A program made the position numbers and the translations under genes. The notes beneath the pieces were generated by a model, which made no database searches, was not told where the DNA came from, and saw only the letters and a list, made by a program, of their open reading frames with translations. Shown piece after piece: positions 16,473 to 25,118 of a DNA stretch of 64,000 nucleotides. This DNA comes from Zavarzinia marina (GTDB taxonomy: Bacteria > Pseudomonadota > Alphaproteobacteria > Zavarziniales > Zavarziniaceae): positions 1,123,639-1,187,638 of the forward strand of contig NZ_JAKGSB010000001.1 of assembly GCF_021568905.1 (NCBI RefSeq). The letters are read 5' to 3'. Each line of letters begins with the position of its first letter. The stretch's first letter is position 1.

Positions 16473-17233
16473 AGGGGGGGCAATGTCCGGCCGGTACCCG
16501 TCGTGTAGGTACGGTTGATGGTGTAGTCGAAGCTGGGGTCGAGCGGCAGCACGTTGTCGATGTATTGCTCCACCCAATGGCCGACCTCGCCCGCCAGGCT
16601 GCGTGGCACGAAGATCACGTCCCCGGCGAAAACCTTGACGTCGTCGCGCGGATCGAGGCGCTGGATGAAATTCTGCAGGTCGACGGTACGCATCATCGGC
16701 TTGCCCTGGGGATCGCGGCGGATCAGGACGACTTCGTCCGCCCGCGCCTCTTCACGGAAACCGCCGGCATTGACCACGGCTTCCAGCATGCTGACCGGCC
16801 CGTAGATACCGTAGACCCCGGGCACCGACACCATACCGCCGATGAAGATGCGGGACGAGGCATACTTGGTGACCTGGACCGACACGATGGGTTCCGCCAG
16901 ATAGCGTGCGGAGGCGACGCGGATCTTGTCCTCCGCCTCCTTCGGCGTCAGGCCGCCCACCTCGATCTGGCCCGTGGCGCGCAGGCCGACGTTGCCGTCG
17001 GGGCTGACCACCAGGGATTCGTCCATGTCGGGCGTGACAAGATATTTCACATCCAGCTCGTCGCCGGGGCCGATGCGATAGACCGGCTTGGCATCCACCC
17101 AGGGGGTGAACATGGCGGGCGCCTGCATGTCTTCCTGGATGTAGATCTCCTGGCCGGTGCAGCCGGCCAGCAGCCACAGGCCGGCCATAAGGACCGGCAG
17201 GGACGGGCGGCGGCGGAAGCGGATCAGAGCCAT
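16469..17233 (-). CDS. Wza-type polysaccharide export lipoprotein
   Basis: 254 residues. A signal peptide ends in the lipobox LLAGC (Cys25). The Poly_export domain contains YRIGPGDELDVKYLVTPDMDESLVVSPDGNV (in short blocks) and LTPKEAEDKI. An SLBB-type beta-grasp region follows (IFIGGMVSVPGVYGIYGPVSMLEAVVNAGG). It forms the outer-membrane export channel for the polymer. It overlaps the Wzz-like gene by 10 nt and wecG by 4 nt. Confidence 0.93.
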   Translation of the reverse strand: MALIRFRRRPSLPVLMAGLWLLAGCTGQEIYIQEDMQAPAMFTPWVDAKPVYRIGPGDELDVKYLVTPDMDESLVVSPDGNVGLRATGQIEVGGLTPKEAEDKIRVASARYLAEPIVSVQVTKYASSRIFIGGMVSVPGVYGIYGPVSMLEAVVNAGGFREEARADEVVLIRRDPQGKPMMRTVDLQNFIQRLDPRDDVKVFAGDVIFVPRSLAGEVGHWVEQYIDNVLPLDPSFDYTINRTYTTGTGRTLPPL

Positions 17234-19371
17234 TTGTAGATCCTGGACGGAATGTGGAACCTGCGCCCCGTCATGACGAAGCCGAGAAGATCGCCGCCGG
17301 CGTCGAGCACCGCCTCCCGCGTCCAGGTCGCCGCCGGGCTGCGGGTGACTTCGGCCCGCATCATCAGAACCGTGGCATCGACCACGGCGGCGACCCGGCG
17401 GCCGGTATGGCTGCGTGCCAGGGTGGACGAGACGACCAGCACGATACCGAAATTGTCGCGCAGGTCGGCGATGTTTTCGACCGCTTCGCGCAGCGAACAG
17501 CGCATGTCGAACACGGCGCCGTGCAGGGGATCGATCAGGTGATAGACGCCGGGACGCCCCGGCACGGCGGCGAATTTATTGCCGCCCACCTCGCCTTCCG
17601 GCTCCACAGCGCCGCGCACGCCGAGACCGCGGGCGACCGTCGAACCATCCGACAGGTCGACCAGAAGGGCGCGCAGCCCGCGCCGGTCGGCGCATTCGGC
17701 GAGCAGCCCGGCGATCACGGCGATGTCGCCGTCGTCGGCGCTGATCGGCAGCATCTGCACGGTGTTCATGCCGCGGTCGCCGATCCGCGTGTCGAGGATC
17801 TGCGAGGCGAGGAAGCTGAGTTCCTCGTCCGAGGCGCGGTCGCCGGGCTTCGGCTTGCCCATCATGAAGCTGGCGAGCGCGGGCAGGTCGAGGCGCTTCT
17901 CCGCCTCGCTCGGCAGCAGGAAGACCTGGCGGTTCCAATTGGCGGCGAGCCCGCCCGCGAGGCCCATCATGATCGAGCCGAAGATGCTGGCGGCGAGGAA
18001 GCTCCAGGCCATGGTGGTGCCGGTCACGGGCACGTCCGGCAGTTCGACCACGCGGACGTTCGACGAGCGTTCCTGGGCCGCCTTCTCGTCCATCTTCACC
18101 GCCTCGGTGCGCAGCGCATATTCCTTGTAGATGTCTTCCTGAACGGTGCGCGAGCGTTCGAGCTGATGGAGGATGAGCTGGGCCTCGCGCAGCATGTCGA
18201 TGCGCGCGATCGCCTCCTGGTGCAGGCGCTCCAGCTCGATGATCTGGTTGTTCAGCGCGTCGCGCTCCACCCGCAGTTCAAAGAGGCGCGACTGCATGTA
18301 GTCGAGGGTCGGGTTGCGAACCTCGCGCTGGGAGTAGTATTGCGGCGCCGCCTTGGCCGCGATCGAGGCCTTCAGCCGGTCGATCTTGTCCTGCACCAAT
18401 TTGGTGCCCGGATAGTTGGGACCGTAGTTCTGCCGCAGGCTGAGCAGATCCTGCTCCAGCTTGGTCAGCAGGTTCTTGTCCTCGTCGTTGGTGATCTCGT
18501 TGGTGATCTCGCGGAAATCGAACAGTTTTTCCGGAAGCTGCGTGATGCGCTCCTGGGTCTGGTCCGCCTGGGTGCTGACGGTGGCCAGTCTTTCCTGTGC
18601 CTGGCGCTTTCGCTGCAGCAGGATGTCGGCCTGATTGACCGCCATGTTGATGTCCTGGTCGATGTCCAGGATGCCGTAGCGCTGCTTGGTGTCGCGGATC
18701 TGCTCGTCGATCTCCTGCAGGTCGGTGCTGAAGCGCGCCATTTCCTCGGTCAGGAGGGGCGAGCGCGGCACGTCGTAGACGCTGCGCCGGTGCTCCTGAT
18801 AGGCGGTGATGACGGCGGTCGCCATTTCCGCCGACAGGCGGGGATCGACGTGGCGATAGGTGACGCGGACGATGCTGCTCTCCTCGCGCACCTCCGCCTT
18901 CAGATCCTTGCGCAGCAGTTCGACGGCGCGCTGCTGGCGCTCGTCCACCGGCACGGGCGGCAGCAGGCCGAACAGCCGGCGCTTGGCCACTTCCGGATAG
19001 AGAACCTCATAGCCGACCTTGCGCAGCGCGCGTTTCAGTACGCCGTCCGACATCACGATCTCGGCCTCGGACTGCACGAGATTCAGGCCCTCGACCGAGA
19101 CCACGGCCGGCCCGGTGGTGCCGACGCCGTCGCTGCCGCTGTGCTCGCGCGAGACCAGGACGAGAAGAAGGCCGGTCGAATTATAGTATTTCTTGGCCGT
19201 GATCGCCGCGGCGCCGCCGATCAGCAGGGGCACGAGCGCGGCGACGACGATGGTGCGCCAACTGTAGAAGGCAAAGATCAGCAGGTCGCGCAGGGTATAG
19301 CCTGCGCGGACAGACGCCGTCGGCCCCGATCGCCCATCATGGCCCATGGTTGCCGCCGCTGCCGGCATCAT
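17224..19371 (-). CDS. Wzz-like chain-length/co-polymerase protein with degenerate BY-kinase domain
   Basis: 715 residues. Membrane helix 1 is near 33-58, a long periplasmic coiled-coil region runs about 150-440 with PNYPGTKLVQDKI at 318-330, and helix 2 is near 453-477. A C-terminal cytoplasmic domain follows the fold of bacterial tyrosine kinases, but the expected P-loop is ADDGDIA (545-551) with no GK[ST]. Walker B is also lost and there is no tyrosine cluster at the end. A partial A' motif ALLVDLSD remains at 568-575. The protein is probably a non-catalytic co-polymerase. It is the first gene of the operon; the start among three nearby ATGs is uncertain. Confidence 0.9.
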   Translation of the reverse strand: MMPAAAATMGHDGRSGPTASVRAGYTLRDLLIFAFYSWRTIVVAALVPLLIGGAAAITAKKYYNSTGLLLVLVSREHSGSDGVGTTGPAVVSVEGLNLVQSEAEIVMSDGVLKRALRKVGYEVLYPEVAKRRLFGLLPPVPVDERQQRAVELLRKDLKAEVREESSIVRVTYRHVDPRLSAEMATAVITAYQEHRRSVYDVPRSPLLTEEMARFSTDLQEIDEQIRDTKQRYGILDIDQDINMAVNQADILLQRKRQAQERLATVSTQADQTQERITQLPEKLFDFREITNEITNDEDKNLLTKLEQDLLSLRQNYGPNYPGTKLVQDKIDRLKASIAAKAAPQYYSQREVRNPTLDYMQSRLFELRVERDALNNQIIELERLHQEAIARIDMLREAQLILHQLERSRTVQEDIYKEYALRTEAVKMDEKAAQERSSNVRVVELPDVPVTGTTMAWSFLAASIFGSIMMGLAGGLAANWNRQVFLLPSEAEKRLDLPALASFMMGKPKPGDRASDEELSFLASQILDTRIGDRGMNTVQMLPISADDGDIAVIAGLLAECADRRGLRALLVDLSDGSTVARGLGVRGAVEPEGEVGGNKFAAVPGRPGVYHLIDPLHGAVFDMRCSLREAVENIADLRDNFGIVLVVSSTLARSHTGRRVAAVVDATVLMMRAEVTRSPAATWTREAVLDAGGDLLGFVMTGRRFHIPSRIYKWL

Positions 19372-19511
19372 TCCCCTGTCTTCAATGCGCTAGCCCACAG
19401 TGGCTAAAGTACGATCACAACTCAAGGGGCTAACGTCCATTCGGGGAAAGGCACATTGTCCTTTCGCGGGATCGTGTTCCCTATCGGAGCCCGATCCCCA
19501 TCGGGGCTCCC

Positions 19512-20744
19512 CTACTGGAAACCTAGGGCGAGCTGCAGCGAACCGGCGAGGAAGCCGGTGATGGCGCCGAGCACGAAGAAGATCCATTCATCCTCCTGAA
19601 ACGCCGGGCGCAGCAGATCCTGGAACTCCTCGGCCGAGAGGGCGCGCGTGCGTTCGGCCAGGAATTTGGACAGGAACTTGGCGCGGTCCTTGTTGAAGGC
19701 TTCCTCCTCGAGGGGGTCGAGGGCCATCGCCGTCGACTTCTTGGCGATCGAGCTCTTCAGGCCGGCATAGCCGTCCGGCCCCATGGCGAGTTGCAGGGTG
19801 GTGCGCACCACTGGCGCCTCCAGCATGGGCGAGAGATGCTTCTTGATCAGGAGGCCGGTCTTGTGGGCCTGCCTGCCGACCAGGATTTCCCGCGTGATGC
19901 GGCCGATGGTCAGCATTTCGGTCGCGGCCAGATCGGCGAATTTGTCGGCGATCTCGTTCTGGCGGCGCAGGAACACGCCCTGGAAGCGCCAGGGCCCGAA
20001 GCGGACCGGGTGCAGCGGCCGGAACACCATGGACAGCGCGATCCAATTGGTCAGGAAGCCGAGCACGGCTGCATAGGCCGGCAGCATCCAATGGGCCGGG
20101 ATGAAATAGAACAGGATCATCTGCAGGACGCCGAAGGCGAGCCCGATGAAGAAGCTGACACGGATGACGAAGGCCAGTTCCTTGTTGCCGACCTCCATGA
20201 ACATGCGCACCACCAGGTGGCGGTCGGCCTCCACCTGATTGCCGATCATCTCGCGCACGTCGACCAGATCCTCGGCATTGTCGATGATGTCGTCCATCAG
20301 CTTGCCCATGACCTTGGACAATTGACTGCGCGCATGGTTGTAGACGCGGTTGCGCACCACGCGCGGCAGATTGGCCCAAAGGACCGGGCTCTGCTCGGAC
20401 ATCAGATCGTCGACGTAATCCTCGATCCGGACCTCGACCGCCTTGGCGACATGTTCGGAAATGCGCTCCGGCTCCATCTTGCGCATGAAGTCGCTGAGGG
20501 TGCCGATCTTGGCCAGCGTCTTGTCGACGAGGATGTTCGACATCTTGCGCGCCTTGCGCGGCACGATGCCCTGCCAGCCGAGGAAGGGGTCGAGAACGCC
20601 GACGAAATGCACCGGATAGAAGACCATCTGCATGGCCATCCAGACATGGGCCCAGGTCACGACGGCGGCGACGATCGGGATGCTGATGAACCCCCAGAAA
20701 TCGGGCCGGCTGGTCAGCTCGGCCCAGAAATCAACACCCCCCAT
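19512..20744 (-). CDS. DUF445-family inner-membrane protein (paralogue 1)
   Basis: 410 residues. Membrane segments lie near 18-42, 195-245 and at the extreme C-terminus (WIFFVLGAITGFLAGSLQLALG). Between them are long helical soluble parts. The central TNWIALSMVFRPLHPVRFGPWRFQGVF is the DUF445 signature (in blocks), followed by FADLAATEMLTIGRITREIL. Function is unknown across the family. It is strikingly similar to the protein at 43711-44946 and shares architecture with the neighbour at 20868-22055. Confidence 0.9.
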   Translation of the reverse strand: MGGVDFWAELTSRPDFWGFISIPIVAAVVTWAHVWMAMQMVFYPVHFVGVLDPFLGWQGIVPRKARKMSNILVDKTLAKIGTLSDFMRKMEPERISEHVAKAVEVRIEDYVDDLMSEQSPVLWANLPRVVRNRVYNHARSQLSKVMGKLMDDIIDNAEDLVDVREMIGNQVEADRHLVVRMFMEVGNKELAFVIRVSFFIGLAFGVLQMILFYFIPAHWMLPAYAAVLGFLTNWIALSMVFRPLHPVRFGPWRFQGVFLRRQNEIADKFADLAATEMLTIGRITREILVGRQAHKTGLLIKKHLSPMLEAPVVRTTLQLAMGPDGYAGLKSSIAKKSTAMALDPLEEEAFNKDRAKFLSKFLAERTRALSAEEFQDLLRPAFQEDEWIFFVLGAITGFLAGSLQLALGFQ

Positions 20745-20867
20745 CCACGGCTCTCCCCTTCGATTGCCGATCTGCGCCGGCAGGTGTCGGATTATTCAGG
20801 CTGCACACGCCCCGAGGAAGCGGGAAACCGCCGTATTCGGGGCCAAATACCATCACGGCGCGTCCCG

Positions 20868-22055
20868 TCAGACCGCCGCGGCGACGAGGCCGACCGCGAG
20901 CACGAGGCCGATCACCAGGGAATGCATCAGCGGCAGTTCCCGGCGCAGGACCCGGCGCTGGACCTCCAGGAAGGCGCCCGGCTCCAGCGCCTCGAAACGG
21001 TCGGTCACCCAGGTGCGCAGGCGCCCGGCACAGCGCACCGACAGTTCGGGATCGCGCGACGCCTCGGACAGGAGCGCGACGAGTTCGTCGGTCGCGGCCT
21101 CGACCATGCCGCGCATGGCGCGCTGGGGAATCACGAGGTCCAGCAGGGGGCGGCCCGGCAGACGCGAGAAGATCGCGCCGACGCGGCGCTCGATGATCGC
21201 GCGGACGGCGATGCCCGGACGCCCGTGGATCAATTCGTCGATCACGACATCGAGGCGGAAGGCTTCGTCGGCGACGGTGTCGGCGTAGAAATCGGTGATC
21301 TGGCGCCGTTCGAACAGAAGCGGCGTGACGCAGCGTTCGGGCAGGCGTGCCAGGGACGGCGGCGGCGCCAGGAACAGCCAGCGCAAGGCGGCGGCCGAGG
21401 CGGCGAAGGCGAGGACGGCGCCCGCCACGAGCCCGCCGATCCCCGGCGCGCAGACGACGACGAGAACGGCGGGCAGCGCCAGCACCGGCATCAGGATGCG
21501 GAGCGAGCGAAACGCCGGCACGGTGACCGTGCCGATCATCCGGGCGAGATCGGTCGGACGGGCACCGAAATAGCGGGTCTGCATGGCCGGCACATCCAGC
21601 AGGTCGCCGATGGCGTCGATGATTTCCACCACCGCGCGATCGACGGCCTTCGGCACGCTGCGCGCCAGATAATCCTCGAACTGAACCTTGGCCGCGCCCG
21701 GCAGGCCGCGCCACAGGACGCCGAGCTGCTTCTGCGCCACGCGGTCCAGCAGGGCGACGCGCTCGCGCTCGAAAAGGCGGTTGACGGTCTCGGCGATGTC
21801 CTCGGGACCGAGGGCCTGGGCGATGTCGGGCAACGGGCCGACCACGTCGAGAGTCAGGACGCCGATGCGCCCCCCGATCTCGCCGCTGCGCGTGGCGACC
21901 AGCGGCGCCACATGGCCCGAGGCCCGGATGGCGCGCGGCACGGACAGGCCGGTCAGCAGAAAGCGGGCGCTGACGACGGGAACCGCCGCCATGGCGGCGG
22001 TGGCGAGCAGGATGAGAACGATCGCGATCACGGATACCCCGCCGCGCCCCGCCAC
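20868..22055 (-). CDS. Divergent DUF445-like membrane protein (paralogue 2)
   Basis: 395 residues. The layout matches the downstream DUF445 gene: an N-terminal membrane helix, a helical region ending VEIIDAIGDLLDV (compare DDIIDNAEDLVDV), a central hydrophobic pair near 165-210, and a C-terminal FLEVQRRVLRREL followed by a membrane helix (compare FQDLLRPAFQEDE). It lacks the FRPLHPV signature. The GTG start at 22055 has no good ribosome site, whereas an ATG at 22090 with GAGGGGAGG in front is out of frame, so the 5' end may contain a frameshift. Confidence 0.65.
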   Translation of the reverse strand: MAGRGGVSVIAIVLILLATAAMAAVPVVSARFLLTGLSVPRAIRASGHVAPLVATRSGEIGGRIGVLTLDVVGPLPDIAQALGPEDIAETVNRLFERERVALLDRVAQKQLGVLWRGLPGAAKVQFEDYLARSVPKAVDRAVVEIIDAIGDLLDVPAMQTRYFGARPTDLARMIGTVTVPAFRSLRILMPVLALPAVLVVVCAPGIGGLVAGAVLAFAASAAALRWLFLAPPPSLARLPERCVTPLLFERRQITDFYADTVADEAFRLDVVIDELIHGRPGIAVRAIIERRVGAIFSRLPGRPLLDLVIPQRAMRGMVEAATDELVALLSEASRDPELSVRCAGRLRTWVTDRFEALEPGAFLEVQRRVLRRELPLMHSLVIGLVLAVGLVAAAV

Positions 22056-22377
22056 CGCGAGACGCCGATGCCATCGGCGCCGTCCTGCATGTCGCCTCCC
22101 CTCTTGCCGCCTCCCCGCCGGCGGCTCCGGCCGCCCTTCCCCCGGATCGGCTTTGCCAGGTCCCGGGTCGTCAGGCGACGGTCGCGAAAAGACGCCAGTC
22201 CTTGTCGCCCGTCAAGTTATATCGAATCCTTGGTGAATGATCGGTTAACCTAGTTCACAATAGGCGGATAACAGTCCGGCGCGTTCGATTCCACGCGTCA
22301 GGAAGCTAAGGGCTCAACGGTCGACCGTGTTCGCCAGTCGGGAAGCCGTACCCGTTGCGGAAAGTTTGTTCGACGAT
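22056..22377. other. Intergenic region between divergent genes
   Basis: About 320 nt between the divergent DUF445-like and TetR genes. The part 22215-22275 is AT-richer (TTATATCGAATCC, GGTTAACCTAGTTC) and is the likely promoter zone, but I could not assign clear -35/-10 pairs. The out-of-frame ATG with a strong ribosome site lies at 22088-22090. Nothing else was recognised. Confidence 0.4.
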
Positions 22378-23055
22378 ATGCCAGACCAATTGGACAAGAC
22401 CACGAAGCGCAAGAGCGCCGCGAAAATGCCGACCGGCCGCGAGGAGCGGACCCGCGCCCTGCGTCAGGCCATCATCGAATCGGCCGCCAGCGAATTTGCC
22501 GCCCAGGGCTATGGCGGCGCCTCGTTGCGCTCGATCGCCTCGCGCACGGGAATCGAACTCGGCCACCTCGGCTATCATTTCTCGACCAAGATGGAACTGT
22601 GGCAGGCGGCCGTCACCCATATCTTCGAAGCCATCCCGAAGGCATCGGAAATTCCGCTGGCCGAGGACGAGGACGAAGCCCGGTCCTCCATCGCCCGCAT
22701 GGCCATGGACTACGCCGCCTATACCGAGGCTCATCCCGAACATATCCACATCGTGTTCAGCGAGTCCGCGGCCGGCGGCGAACGGCTCGACTGGCTGGCG
22801 GACCATTTCCTGAACGACGTCGTGCGCGGCCTGCGCGGCCACATCGAGAGAGCGAGCAAGCTGGGCGTGCTCGCGGCGACGGATGCGTCGATCGTCCTGG
22901 CGGCTCTGGTCGGCGTCTCGGCGATCAACTTCGCGTTGCCGAAACTTCGTGACATACTCTTGGGCGGCGGTGTTACACTTGAAACGCTGAACAATTTTCT
23001 GGATACGCTTTCAGCGTCATCCATGACGGACGAACCGCCCAAATCCGGCGATTGA
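22378..23055 (+). CDS. TetR/AcrR-family transcriptional regulator
   Basis: 225 residues from ATG 22378; a GTG at 22327 would add 17 residues. The HTH is RQAIIESAASEFAAQGYGGASLRSIASRTGIELGHLGYHFSTKMELW in successive blocks, the usual TetR DNA-binding domain near 24-70. The ligand-binding half contains EAHPEHIHIVFSES and a C-terminal membrane-unrelated helix bundle. Target genes are not evident; the nearest divergent gene is the DUF445-like protein. A strong terminator follows at 23181. Confidence 0.88.
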   Translation: MPDQLDKTTKRKSAAKMPTGREERTRALRQAIIESAASEFAAQGYGGASLRSIASRTGIELGHLGYHFSTKMELWQAAVTHIFEAIPKASEIPLAEDEDEARSSIARMAMDYAAYTEAHPEHIHIVFSESAAGGERLDWLADHFLNDVVRGLRGHIERASKLGVLAATDASIVLAALVGVSAINFALPKLRDILLGGGVTLETLNNFLDTLSASSMTDEPPKSGD

Positions 23056-23180
23056 GTTCGATATTGCACCCATAGTGCATATTTTGACGAATGACATAAT
23101 ATAATCTGCGGGTTAGCTTCCTTCTCGCGTGTGAGCCCTTATGCACGCTGTTCGGGGAGCCATCCGCCGAACTGACTTTC

Positions 23181-23222
23181 GGGCGCCGGGGCCCCTTCTG
23201 CCGCCCCGGCGCCCGCTTTTTT
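23181..23222 (+). terminator. Intrinsic terminator after the TetR gene
   Basis: GGGCGCCGGGGC (23181-23192) pairs with GCCCCGGCGCCC (23203-23214) over a 10-nt loop, then GCTTTTTT. It lies about 125 nt after the regulator stop. Confidence 0.85.
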
Positions 23223-23316
23223 CTCGAAATCCGACGATCCCCGCCCCGGCACCGAGAACCGCCCGTTCAGGCGGCGCGCTTCCGTTCGGCCCGGCGCGAA
23301 CGGCGGCGGCCGCCCA

Positions 23317-23346
23317 AGCAAAACGGGCGGCCCGAGGGCCGCCCGT
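23317..23346 (-). terminator. Intrinsic terminator for the secreted barrel/repeat protein
   Basis: Read leftward, ACGGGCGGCCC and GGGCCGCCCGT (23323-23346) form an 11-bp stem with a 2-3 nt loop, followed by TTTTGCTT. It lies 27 nt beyond the stop of the leftward gene at 23374. With the rightward terminator at 23181 it closes a convergent junction. Confidence 0.75.
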
Positions 23347-23373
23347 AAAGTGGTTCGCGAGAACCGCCAGGGA

Positions 23374-24609
23374 TCAGGGCAGAAGACCGCCCAGCAGACC
23401 GCCCAGGCCGGGGATCTGTTCGATCTGATCGGTGATGTCCGACGGATCGGTGCCGCCGCTGAGACCCTGCAGGATCGTGTTCAGGGCGTCGGTCAGCGGG
23501 GTCAGCGCCGAATCCTCGGTACCGGCCAGCGCCTGCACCACTTCGGTCAGGGCGCCGAGGGCACCGTCCTCGTCGGTCAGCATGGCGAGCTGGTCGGTCA
23601 GCGCCGCGAGCGCACCATCGTCCGGATCGACCAGCGTGTTCACGAGATCGGTGATCGGATCGAGCAGGGTGTCGTCGGTGATGCCTTCCAGCGTGTCCTG
23701 AACCGTGCAGATCAGGTCGGTGCAGGGCACCTCGTCCTCACCGTCGGGATCGTCGCCCAGGTCGCCGAACGGATCACCACCGTTCAGGGCGCCGCCGGCG
23801 CGGCTGATCTGACGCAGACCGAAGCCGATCGGATCGCTGAGGAAGAAGTTCGGACGCAGCAGACGGCGATGGATGTCCATCAGGCTCGGCTCTTCGCCGT
23901 ACTGCTTGGTACGGTCGGCCCCCAGCAGGGAGGAACCGCTGCCGAAGTAGAAGCGGACGCCGCCGTAGCCGGTGGCGCCGGCCTCGTCGAAGGCGCCGGT
24001 GGCGAAGAGCGCCATGCCGGGAATGTCGGTCAGCAGGGTCTCGAGCTGGATGTCGCCGCCGAGGCCGACCTCGTCCGAATACACCAGGCCGCCGCCCAGG
24101 CGCAGGTTCGGATTCGGATAGATCGCGATGCCGCCACGGCCGTAGAATTCGTCCGGCACCACCTCGCCCATGGTGTAACCCACCGTGGCCTCGAGGGTGA
24201 TGTTGTCGATGTAGAACTCGGAAATGCCCGACACCGCGTACTGGCTGTAACCTTCGAGGTAATAGCCGGCACCGACGACGCCGATGAGATAGGATTCGGG
24301 ATCGCGGGCGAAGAGCTGGGCCGCGCCGCCCGCGAAGCCCACTTCGTCGGCGACGAAACCGGCGATGCCGTCGATCTGCAGGCCGACGCTGTCGCCGAGC
24401 GGAATGGTGAGGCTGGGCGCGCCGCCGTAGAGGCCGCCGTTCTCGTCACCGCCGCCGAAGATGCTGAGCTGGAAATTCGTCTCGGCGACGGCCTTGCCGT
24501 AGCCGAACTGATCGTCCGAAACCGGCATGGCCTCCTGCGCGGAGACGAAGGACGTCGCCGCGATCACGGATGCCAAGGCGGCGGATGAAAGAAATGCATT
24601 CATCTTCAT
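23374..24609 (-). CDS. Secreted/outer-membrane protein with C-terminal Asp-Gly-Ala-Leu repeats
   Basis: 411 residues. The signal peptide is MKMNAFLSSAALASVIAATS-FVSA with cleavage after residue 24. Residues 30-240 are glycine- and aromatic-rich alternating strands (YGGAPSLTIPLGDSVGLQIDG, GYGGVRFYFGSGSS), like an outer-membrane beta-barrel. From about 290 the sequence becomes acidic and then shows three 23-26 residue repeats beginning DGALAALT, DGALGALT and DSALTPLT. The protein ends in GLGGLLGGLL. No named family; it may be a surface or adhesin-like protein. A weak promoter (TTGACC, 17 nt, then AGAGCATAA) lies upstream. Confidence 0.65.
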   Translation of the reverse strand: MKMNAFLSSAALASVIAATSFVSAQEAMPVSDDQFGYGKAVAETNFQLSIFGGGDENGGLYGGAPSLTIPLGDSVGLQIDGIAGFVADEVGFAGGAAQLFARDPESYLIGVVGAGYYLEGYSQYAVSGISEFYIDNITLEATVGYTMGEVVPDEFYGRGGIAIYPNPNLRLGGGLVYSDEVGLGGDIQLETLLTDIPGMALFATGAFDEAGATGYGGVRFYFGSGSSLLGADRTKQYGEEPSLMDIHRRLLRPNFFLSDPIGFGLRQISRAGGALNGGDPFGDLGDDPDGEDEVPCTDLICTVQDTLEGITDDTLLDPITDLVNTLVDPDDGALAALTDQLAMLTDEDGALGALTEVVQALAGTEDSALTPLTDALNTILQGLSGGTDPSDITDQIEQIPGLGGLLGGLLP

Positions 24610-25118
24610 GATGTCGATTGCCCCTTATGCTCTAAAGTCCCCCAGTCGCCGGTCAAGGTGGGCGCCGCCTGAACTCCTTGCAGACGCGCACGATGCAGGC
24701 ACGCAAGATGCAGGCATTCGCGGCGCAGCGACGGATCACGTACGGAGCCGACCCGCAACACGCCCACGACGACCGTTCCGGCGCGGCGTGGCGGCGGGTG
24801 GATCCCCCTCCGACTCGACCACCACGGCCGAAAACGACATCTGTTAGAGACTTTGCTCGAAATCTTTACGAATTGAGCGGGAGTTTTACCCCGTTTTTAA
24901 ATCTCTTGCGTTCATATTGGATAATATTACACGTCGATATGACCGCATCGACCCGGTTCCCGCGGAACGAAACTCGCCCTCCGATGTTAGTATCCGCCTG
25001 TTTCCGCCAATTCGTGCTGCAACGCACGCAAATTGACACATTCCTTCAAATCGAAGTTACCCCAATCCGGACACAATATCCGGGGCGGGAGCGTTCTCCC
25101 CCCACCCCGGCCCGCCGA
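24610..25118. other. Intergenic region, locally AT-richer
   Basis: 509 nt with no supportable gene. Nearest the leftward gene is its probable promoter. GATGCAGGCA/GATGCAGGCATT is repeated near 24692-24720. From about 24840 to 25080 the DNA is clearly richer in A and T than the rest of the window (TTTACGAATTGAGCGG, TTGGATAATATTACAC). A TTGACA occurs at 25033 but leads to no rightward gene. A GC hairpin without a T-run lies at 25080-25110 after the aminotransferase stop. Confidence 0.5.

Noticed and set aside
17254-19407. A long open frame of more than 700 codons on the + strand opposite the Wzz-like gene
   Set aside because: High GC3 on the real gene leaves few stops on the other strand. The translation is rich in His, Arg and Gln with no recognisable domain, while the minus strand has a full Wzz architecture.
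25033-25062. A TTGACA -35 with a spaced GTTACC
   Set aside because: The -10 is poor and there is no rightward gene; it would only make antisense to the aminotransferase 3' end.
25080-25110. Intrinsic terminator after the PLP aminotransferase
   Set aside because: A CCGGGG/CCCCGG hairpin is present, but no T-run follows on the minus strand, so it is not called.
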